Source of the DNA: Macrostomum hystrix
Taxonomy: Eukaryota > Platyhelminthes > Macrostomidae
Length of the DNA: 64,000 nucleotides
Assembly: GCA_950097015.1 (NCBI GenBank)
Contig: CATNEN010000005.1
Span: forward strand, 3,835,501 to 3,899,500
Direction of reading: 5' to 3'
Shown: piece by piece, positions 56,587 through 64,000 of the stretch
Position numbering within the stretch: the first letter of the stretch is position 1
Layout: each line of letters starts with the position of its first letter
Made by a program: the position numbers and the translations under genes
Notes under the pieces: model-generated
Told to the model about the DNA's origin: nothing
The model's database searches: none
The model's input: the letters and a program-made list of their open reading frames with translations, nothing else

Positions 56587-56852
56587 CCACTGGGAGTAGA
56601 ATGACGGGAAACTACATTTCTTAGAAAAATAACTGAAGGCTGGTTTTCGCGATATAATACACGACGGAGATAGAAAGAGGCAGATAGAAAGCTGTTCTAT
56701 TGATTGCCTAACATGTTGCTTATCCGAACGTTATAAAAGTTTTGTACATGACCTATCATAAGTCTGAAATTTAATGCACCACAGACAAATTGAATTTATT
56801 TATTTATACTTTTTCTAAGAAACGTAGTTTCCCGTCCTTCTACTCCGAGTGG
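56587..56852. repeat. Terminal-inverted-repeat element (MITE-like)
   Basis: Left arm CCACTGGGAGTAGAATGACG through TTCTTAGAAA and right arm (reverse complement) CCACTCGGAGTAGAAGGACG through TTCTTAGAA are inverted repeats of about 40 bp with few mismatches. They enclose about 180 bp of AT-rich DNA without coding capacity. No convincing target duplication is visible, so the superfamily is open. Confidence 0.65.
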
Positions 56853-57757
56853 TCCCTGGTTTTTCTTTTAAGAAACGCTATAATATTTACCTCATATAAT
56901 ATTTCTATGATTATTTCTTATCTTTGATTTCGCTTTAATTTTCGATATAAAATCACTTTTAATAAATTAAGACTTCTAGTAAAATATCATCATGATCATT
57001 TTTTAATAGGATGGAAGTATAATAACTATTGAGTGGCAGAGGCATTCGTTAAATAATTAAATTATATTTCAAATCGCACGATATTTTACGAGGCTCATAA
57101 TTACGAAATGCTTGTTTTATTCCGAAAATATTTTTCCAATTTTTTTATTCCTGAATCTGAAAGCGCGTATCATTTGTTCTGAAATATATCATGGAATAAA
57201 CTCAACACATAAATTAATCCGAAAAATTCAAAGACGATCGCACCAGATTTTTTCGTTGTATAAAATTAGTTGATCACGCAATTAATTTTGTGATTTATTA
57301 TGGGCATGATACAATGTTCACAGAATGAGCAACGCGTGGACAAAACAGAGTATTGAACTTAGACTGTTGGGTAGTTATTGGGTCCTGATTGAGTGATGTA
57401 TTTTAGAGATTTTAACTCCAGACTCTATTTCAGATGTTGGAAGAATATCTTTGGGAATCGAAGTGAAGGTCAGAGGTGCATGGGGGCGTGTCTTAAGAGC
57501 TCTGAGCAGAAATACATTTTATGTCACCACAACTATAGACAGATAGACTTCAGCAAGATATCATGTTAATACTCAGTTCTTCTGCAAGACAATTCCATTG
57601 CTAGGATTGTACTATTTTATTATAAAAAATGTCGGGTTGTATCCATGCAGGCTTAAATCATGGACCAATTTGAACTACGAGTAAAAGATGGACAAGGAAG
57701 GACACAGATTTCTAAATTAACATATTTGATTGTCTGACATTCGGTTGAGTCCATGAG
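56853..57757. other. Intergenic, no gene seen
   Basis: AT-rich DNA between copy B and the first GGACT gene. No coding or repeat signal supported. Confidence 0.5.
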
Positions 57758-58755
57758 TCAAAGCTTTCTCCAAGCCTCAATCTCGTCCTGAGTGCCCTCT
57801 GGCGGAAATTGCACCTCGAATCGAAACGGCTCGCCAATTCTCAGCAACGGATTCACGTACCACTTGTCGTTGACTCCGTCTAAGAAGCGATTCAAATGCG
57901 GCAGTCGCAGCAGTTCTGGCAGCGAACGGACCAGGAAGTAACTCTCGCAGACGACCTGGCAAGGGCTGCTGTGTGCCTTCGAGTTGGATTCTGCTTCGTC
58001 TAATGTGAGGAAAACGGAGATGCTCTGACGTTGGTACACATGAGGGTGCATCTCCTGCGTGAGATTGGGAATCGGAATTAAATAGAGGCCGTGCAGGTAG
58101 ACTTTGCAGTTTTGTTTAATCGGAGCAAGTTTCATCTAGGTACAATTACTTCGATGATATAATCAAGACTTATTATTCGACGATCTTTACAAAAACCAAA
58201 GAAAGAAACAATCGGATCTCCAAAGAATCAAATGACGTCGAAGAGAAAGACAAGACTCTGCTGTAAAATTGGTATCAGAATAATCTAATCCAAATTGTAT
58301 CAATTGGATGTCCACAGACTGAACAGCTGTACGACAAGGCTTTGATAGCGATACGCATTAGCTTTGGAGAATTCCGTTTGAGGTACAGACCATTTGAAAT
58401 CAATTCAGATCAGATTAGGCTTTGATAGCGATACGCATTAGCTTTGGAGAATTCCGTTTGAAGTACAGACCATTTGAAATCAATTCAGATCAGATTAGAA
58501 GCGAATAAAACGAACCAATTGATCCAAGATCTCCAGTTGTTCGTCGTTGACAACAAAGACTTCGCCTTGGACTAGTTGTCCCTGGCCAGGAAATGGAAGC
58601 AGAAATGGAATGTTATACCTGCTGCCAATCACCAGGGGGTAGGGTTCCGTCGTGATTGCCTTTCCAACAAAGACTGCGTCAGACAGAAGGCGATTGTTGA
58701 AGTTGCCGCGCTTCAGAGTGCCGTAGACAAAGACCCGATGCTCGGCGGTGGTCAT
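57758..58755 (-). CDS. GGACT: Gamma-glutamylamine cyclotransferase, paralogue 1
   Basis: Exon 1 58516-58755 (80 codons) and exon 2 57758-58054 (99 codons including the stop) join in phase 0, giving 178 aa. The start HRVFVYGTLKRGNFNNRLL is the glycine-rich substrate pocket motif of the GGCT/AIG2 fold. EPYPLVIGSRYNIPFLL and LVQGEVFVV follow as in animal GGACT. The catalytic Glu (Glu82 in human GGACT) is the first residue of exon 2, residue 81 here. GGACT releases 5-oxoproline from gamma-glutamyl-epsilon-lysine, the product of breakdown of transglutaminase-crosslinked proteins, in the cytosol. The C-terminal half (ESYFLVRSLPELLRLPH...) is longer than in mammals. The donor GTTCGT is weak, and an 80-bp tandem duplication lies beside it in the intron. 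Confidence 0.82.
58337..58498. repeat. 80-bp tandem duplication in the GGACT-1 intron
   Basis: AGGCTTTGATAGCGATACGC...CAGATT occurs at 58337-58416 and again at 58417-58496, with a single difference (GAGGT versus GAAGT). The second copy ends 17 bp before the intron's 5' splice site (minus strand). A recent duplication. Confidence 0.95.
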
Positions 58756-58883
58756 GACGGTTGAGCTGTGTGGAGTGAGGACGGGATCCAAGCTTGTAAT
58801 TTGAGATTGCCAGGTTGACCAATTTATTATTAAGCCAAGTGAGACCCAAGGCATTGTGACCGATGCCCAGAAGAAGCTCCCAA

Positions 58884-59100
58884 ATCCACGGTGGAACCCA
58901 CAAATCCACGGTGAAACCCACAAATCCACGGTGAAACCCACAAATCCACGGTGGAACCCACAAATCCACGGTGGAACCCACAAATCCACGGTGAAACCCA
59001 CAAATCCACGGTGGAACCCACAAATCCACGGTGGAACCCACAAATCCACGGTGGAACCCACAAATCCACGGTGAAACCCACAAATCCACGGTGGAACCCT
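58884..59100 (+). repeat. 20-bp minisatellite, about 11 units, upstream of GGACT-1
   Basis: Unit CCCACAAATCCACGGTGGAA, the only variants being GTGGAA/GTGAAA. It lies 130 bp upstream of the GGACT-1 ATG. On the minus strand it stays open in the GGACT-1 frame, so a longer frame starting at 59190 runs through the array into the enzyme. Confidence 0.93.
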
Positions 59101-59489
59101 TAAATTCTTGGTGGAAATCTGCAGAAATGTCTCGACCCTAATTTCATAGTGAAACATCCTGCAAACTAGCCATACCATGTTAAATGACATATTTTATGGA
59201 AATATAACAATCTAATAAATTGCTTTCTAAGAAATATATTTCATCAATAAAAAGAGCATTTAAAGTCTTAATACAGCAACGAAGCAGTTGTCATACAGAA
59301 ATAATCTTAATAATAAGTGAAAATCATAAAAAAACTATCGCGATTAAAAATTTCATTTAATATAAATACTCTAAAAAAGTTACCATAACTAGGCATGACG
59401 AAGACACACATTTACGAGTATATATTTTAAAAATATAAATATTTGGATTACTCACTAATATATACTACAATTTCCTGTCAGCACTGGCG

Positions 59490-59800
59490 CACTAGGTGAC
59501 AGTGGGTGGGCCCGAAGCCAACGAGGAGGCAATTCTGCATATTCCGCTGAATTCTAAGCACCAAAGAACAGGTACTGTACACACGCATACACTCACACAG
59601 GTGTGTACATGGGCACTGACATTCTCATCAGGTCAGGCAGTGTACACTCTCACTGTGCCTTGGAGGTTGGCCCTCAAGGGAGTAAATTGCACGACATGCC
59701 CCCAAGCACAGATGAATGTGGCCTCGTCGCGGAATCGAGCTCAGGGACCTTGGTGCGAGAGGCAAACGCCTTAGACCCTTCTGCCACTGACACCCTAATA
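59490..59800 (-). repeat. tRNA-derived SINE family 1
   Basis: Minus-strand copy with a well-kept tRNA-like head at the right (GGGTGTCAGTGGCAGAAGGG on the minus strand, B-box GAGCTCGATTCCGCG). The body carries TTGGCCCTCAAGGGAGTAAA and CACTCACACAGGTGTGTACA. It lies between the two GGACT genes. Confidence 0.8.
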
Positions 59801-60013
59801 AAAACCAATGCAAAGCTATTGATTTACATATGTATTTTTCATACTATGTATTTGACAATGTATTTAAAAGAGCATTCTACATGCCCTCTTACGAAACACG
59901 TTGTACGACATCTCAGATAAACAATTAAATTACGCTCATAAGGCTCACTGTCAGGGCTGAGTGTATCGGAAAGACCATGATAACTAGAAAGGTGATTGAA
60001 TGTCATTCGGCTG

Positions 60014-61135
60014 TCACTGAGCATATGACTCATCGTCAACCGCGTGCTGAATCTGAGCCATTATCTCTTGGCGTCGATTGATCGCGCTGGGACCAATGAT
60101 TCGAGGCATGAATGGCAGGCCCAGAACACCCTCGTAGTATCTGCAATTGTTTAGATACAGCTAGCCATTGATAGACGTTTACACGGCGGAACTATATAGT
60201 GCTGTCCAAATCGAAAGTGAAAATTTTTCGAAACCATACGTTGCTTAAAAGAAGAGAAAAAAAGAAAATGATAATACAATTATTTGAGAAAGAAAATTTC
60301 TGTCCTCGAAAAGATAGGTGGTTGAAACCTCGCAATATTTTGTTTGAATAAATAAATAAAACAATGCTAAAAAAGATGCGCTAAAACTTGAGAGCTGTTT
60401 AGGGCTAGTGAAATTTTATTATCAATAAAATTTTAGGTGCTAGAAAGTTGCAATTGCCTTTCACGAGGTCGTAATAGGAAATCAAAATCAAAAGTAAAAC
60501 TATGTCCTTATTTTAATCTTCTGACTCTTTTTGGCTGCAAAGGTTCGAAGTCGTTTCTATTTTTAGAAACATTGATTGGGGAATCCCTCTCAAAACACCC
60601 TCAGCCCCTAGTCACGTGATTGAAAACAACCAATCAAATTTTAGTGACCAATTTCCGTTCAATTATTTGTTCAGACTTGTTTTAAGACTGCAAAATCTAG
60701 CCTCTACATGTACCTTGGTATGGTTGGCAGCAACAACAGGTGCTGTCTTGGTCTCTGGAGAAAATAAGAACCGCATTCCAATGTCGCGTCATTTGTAACA
60801 ACACCAAGCTCGGCCAATTTGAGTTGATCCGGCTCAACCAGTTCAACGAGCAGTTTCTCTCGACGGTACTGCTCAGGATGACCTTCGAAAGCGTCGACTC
60901 TGGAGATATCCTGAACACCGTAAACTTCGCCGAGCACTCGATGACCTCGCCCGGGAAAATTCAACATCGCCGGAACATTGTACTCGGAGGCAACAACCAG
61001 CGGATAGGCGGATATTGTTCTGCCAGTACCGACTAACTTGGCTCCGATTTGTTCCATGCGAAAGCCGTTGGGCTGATCGGATTTCAGGGTGCCATAGGTG
61101 AACACCAGTTGGAAACGACCGCTAGCAGCTGGCAT
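60014..61135 (-). CDS. GGACT: Gamma-glutamylamine cyclotransferase, paralogue 2
   Basis: Exon 1 60714-61135 and exon 2 60014-60140 total 549 nt, a 182-aa protein. The splice (CCAAG|GTACAT to TTGCAG|ATACT) rebuilds an Arg-Tyr-Tyr-Glu sequence in frame. It has the pocket motif LVFTYGTLKSDQPNGFRM, SAYPLVVASEYNVPAMLNFP, HRVLGEVYGV and VDAFEGHPEQY, whose Glu84 matches the catalytic Glu of GGACT. The C-terminus (PFMPRIIGPSAINRR) differs from paralogue 1. A splice acceptor TTTTTTCCAG at 61158 sits just upstream of the ATG, so a 5' exon may exist, in frame or as UTR. Same strand and order as paralogue 1, so the two arose by tandem duplication and have since diverged strongly. Intron positions differ between them. 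Confidence 0.8.
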
Positions 61136-61159
61136 GGGCAACCGGCCGAATGTCGAACT

Positions 61160-62250
61160 GGAAAAAACATTTCAAGAGACAAGATAAGAGTTAATTAGTG
61201 TACATCGTGACTGCGATATTAATTACAAACTTGGTCATCTGGGGATAATTCGCAGTATCAATTTATAGGTATAGTTCAGAACTTCAATTTGGGGGCATCG
61301 TTTTGAGTTTTTTTTTAGGATGATTAAAAGTATTGAAGATAAATCAGTACTCGATTTGAGGAAAAAAAATTTTTTCACGCGGGAATTCTTAAGTTTTAAT
61401 TTTGAGGTCTGATTCTTGGGTCATTCAAGTTTTGGGGTAATTGAATGCTTCTTATCAGGGTTTCTGGCCTTTTAAAATAAAATTATTGTTCTAAGACTTT
61501 TGCGGTAAATTATTTATAACCTAAAATAAATGTAACACTTCAAAAGTGCTTAGTTTCATACTTATTAAATACTCATATATTATTTATTATAGGTTATTTG
61601 TGATAACATTACGTAATTTATTTCATTCTTCGCTTCAAACGGCGAGGCTGTTGGAGTGAACGATGGCAGTTGAAAAAGACGAACAGAAAATTAAGGCGGT
61701 GACAAAACTAGTGAACGTTAAAGAAGAGATACACTTACAGATAAAAAGTCTTAATCATTTGGTTAATTTGCTGTAGCAATGGACGGAACAAACCCTTATT
61801 AGCTATGAAGGCATAATTATCTTGAAGCTAAAAAATGAAAGTAAACGAATATTTTTTGTTATACTCTAAACAGGACGGACAACTAGAGCGAAAAAAGAAC
61901 AAAAAAGCAATGGAAAAACTGCTTTTATTTTAAAATCGATGTTCAAAACGTAAACTTGAACAGGTTGGGTTTAAGAAAAGCAAGCAGAAAAAAAGAAATT
62001 TACCACTCTTAGAAGAGCGTTTAAGGCAGATTGATGTTGATTCAGGCACTTACAAAAGACACATTTGACGACAAACAATGTTAAAATATTTATTGACGTA
62101 CGAGTAATTGACGCAAAAACACCAGGCCTAATTTTTTTCCTAATTTGCGCTGTGAAAAAATGCGACAAAACCTGTAAACCATTATCAAAGGTAGTAAGTA
62201 ATCAGAATGCCATTTTGTTAAATTTTTTACATTATTTTTAGCGCATCAAA
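61160..62250. other. Intergenic, no gene seen
   Basis: Very AT-rich. No coding exon or known repeat supported, apart from the possible 5' part of GGACT-2. Confidence 0.5.
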
Positions 62251-62254
62251 GAAT

Positions 62255-62420
62255 TAGACTCACGACTTAAAGGTCTGGGGTTCGATTCTTGGTCCCACAG
62301 GCACAACTTGTGTCCGAGTAGCGGACACTTAACTCAGAATTGTTTCATTTCACCCAGGTGTTAGTCCGCCCAGTCCATGGACTGAACAGTTGCGAATAAG
62401 AATGTGTATTAAAACAAAAA
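62255..62420 (+). repeat. Partial SINE family 2 copy
   Basis: Contains GACTCACGACTTAAAGGTCT, GGGGTTCGATTCTTGGTCCC (B-box), the TTGTGTCCGAGTAGCGGACA central block and AGTCCATGGACTGAACAG, all matching the copy at 20709-21015 (other strand). The A-box end is decayed. Confidence 0.75.
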
Positions 62421-62572
62421 TTAATTTTTTTCTTAATGATTTTAAGTCAGAATTCATATACTACTGCTAAAAATGAGTTATTAAAAAGTAGTTATGCATT
62501 GCAAAGACAGTTTAGAACAAAAAACATGAATTTTTCGACTTTTCGATTCTACAACTAAAGCCCATAGTAACG

Positions 62573-64000
62573 TCACTTCCACACACGACAGGTGTTGTCC
62601 TTGCTACCAGTGATGATAGTATTTCCTTCGTAGTTGAAGGCACAACTGAAGATCTCATCGGTGTGACCCTCCAGTGCCTGAGTCTGCGCGCCGGTCTCGC
62701 AGTCCCACAGTCTGGCGGTCTTGTCGGCTGATGCTGTGAGTAGCCTGGTGCCCTGCGGATTGAAGCACACCTTGCTGACTTCGCCTTCGTGACCTTCGAG
62801 TTTGCACAGCAGACGGAAACTGCCGCGGATGTCCCAGCAGCGGCCGGTGGCGTCAGCGCTGGCAGAGGCGAGCCGGTGTCCCGGCAGGTCGAAGGCCACG
62901 TCAAGAACTTCGTCTTCATGACCGCCGAGTGTCTGCATAGCGCGGCCTTGACGCACATCCCACACCTGCAGTTTTTGTATTCAAAGGTAAGATTTTTAGA
63001 ACACAAATTGCAAACAAGCAAGCAAGATTTTCATTTTTAGTATATTAGATTAGGGTCTCATCCGAATCCAATGTGAGCAGCATATCGGGGTGAGCATGGG
63101 ATAAAGGTTTTTCAGATTTTTAGAATTGGATCAGGTTATCAAGGTGGTCATGAAATTGACATGAGCATGGGATCATAATAGCAAGAGGAGTACTAGACCA
63201 GGTTGTAGAGGTGAGCATGGGATCAGAATATCGGGTTAGCATAGGATCTGAGCACCAATAATAACTGCAGGAGGGCTGCGGGCAACGGCACATTATTTGG
63301 TGACACTAGACCCGCAGTCGGCGAGGAGACAATTCTGTCTATTTCGCTGACTCCTTTCTCATCGTCGGTGCCTTGAAGGTTGGCCCTCAAGGGTGTAAAT
63401 TGCACGACAAGCACCCAAGCCTTCTCTCTGCGGCTGCGCCCCAAATAAATGTGGCCTCGCGGCGGAATCGAACTTAGGGACCTAAGCGCCTAAGCACTGA
63501 CCCCCCGGATCATGTTATCAAGGTGAGCATAGGATCAGAATCCTAAAATCATTAGACGGGATCAGTACTTACCTTGACTTTCTTATCCATGGAGGCGGTA
63601 GCAACAAGAGTGGCATCCCAGTTGAACACAGCAGCCGAGATCTCAGCCGTGTGACTGACCAGCTGTTGAGTTCGCTTGCCGCTGCGAGCGTCCCACAGGC
63701 AGACGGTGTGATCGAAGCTGGCCGTGAGCACATCCGAGCCCTGCTGACTAAACTGCAGTCCAATCACTTCGGCCGTGTGACCATTCAGTGTGCCAAGCTC
63801 CACACCGGTTTCAACATCCCAAAGTTTAGCCTGAGTGTCCATGGACCCGGTGCCCAGTATGGTAGATGTTGGATTAAACTGCAGGGTGACAATCTCGGCC
63901 GTGTGGCCCCGAAAGGTGTGATGCAATGTGCCCCGCTCGGCTGACCACAGCTTTGCAGTTTTATCGAAACTGCCGGTACCAATCTTGTCCGAGTAGGGCA
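62573..64000 (-). CDS. DAW1: DAW1 (ODA16/WDR69) WD40 protein, 3' part
   Basis: Minus-strand exons 63573-64000 (cut by the window edge) and 62573-62965 join in phase 0 (GTCAAG|GTAAGT to CTGCAG|GTG). They cover about seven WD40 repeats with GH...D...WD pairs, for example [39 protein letters not shown]. The last repeat [15 protein letters not shown]...[12 protein letters not shown] is the signature ending of DAW1. DAW1 is the cargo adaptor that links outer-arm dynein to intraflagellar transport for building motile cilia. The N-terminal repeats lie beyond base 64000. The intron holds a SINE family 1 copy. Confidence 0.88.
63255..63506 (-). repeat. SINE family 1 copy with internal deletion, in the DAW1 intron
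   Basis: Shares CTGCAGGAGGGCTGCGGGCA, GGTGACACTAGACCCGCAGT and AATGTGGCCTCGCGGCGGAA with the copy at 27817-28175. The central CACACAGGTGTGTACA part and SGTCAGGCAGTG-like block are missing between CTTTCTCATCGTC and GGTGCCTTGAAGG. Confidence 0.75.

Noticed and set aside
62512-63021. 169-aa minus-strand frame over the DAW1 last exon
   Set aside because: Out-of-frame shadow of the WD40 exon.

Overview
This is nuclear DNA from an animal. The genes have GT-AG introns, and the window carries an animal adhesion gene (PINCH/LIMS), a claudin-superfamily gene, a ciliary dynein-assembly gene (DAW1), tRNA-derived SINEs, hAT-type MITEs and Ty3/gypsy remains. DAW1 implies an animal with motile cilia. The compact genes, small introns and dense minisatellites suggest an invertebrate, perhaps a spiralian such as a flatworm, but the species cannot be fixed from sequence alone.

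Layout. At 1-1846 (-) is a C2H2 zinc-finger gene that runs off the left edge. At 3200-5915 (+) is a five-exon claudin-like tetraspan gene. At 6734-7048 (+) is a two-exon gene for a small secreted cysteine-rich protein. The PINCH/LIMS gene covers 8197-19588 (+), and its introns are filled with unrelated minisatellites; it appears to have two alternative 5' ends that each supply the first half of LIM1. Next come a broken GT32-type glycosyltransferase (21.7-22.6 kb), an unrecognised 311-aa gene (23.8-24.7 kb), a tRNA-Asp gene (25.4 kb) and a tetraspanin-like gene on the minus strand (26.8-28.4 kb). From 29.1 to 31 kb there is an LTR-like element and a TATA promoter block with a duplicated E-box/CArG/AP-1 cassette.

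The centre of interest is 31.8-56.3 kb. Two intronless 7-kb genes lie head to head, 10.3 kb apart, and encode nearly identical proteins of 2342 and 2352 aa. Each protein joins three RRM-like repeats, about 14 CCCH zinc fingers, a DEAH-box RNA helicase with its C-terminal domains, a RING-IBR pair, a PARP-type ADP-ribosyltransferase domain and a C-terminal WWE domain. This looks like a single-chain RNA sensor/helicase with ubiquitin and ADP-ribose output, reminiscent of pieces of ZAP/PARP-family antiviral proteins and of plant-type DEAH11/12 helicase-RBR fusions. The copies are about 99% identical except for one sharply bounded island (RRM2, RRM3 and the first zinc finger), where they fall to roughly 55-70%. 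The identity ends within a few bases of the start and stop codons. The spacer holds two hAT MITEs with perfect 8-bp target duplications, a LINE endonuclease scrap and a dead Ty3/gypsy element.

The right end has two tandem GGACT-type gamma-glutamylamine cyclotransferase genes (57.8-61.1 kb, -) and the 3' half of DAW1 (62.6-64 kb, -). Long open frames over the minisatellites and antisense to the two giant genes are not genes.
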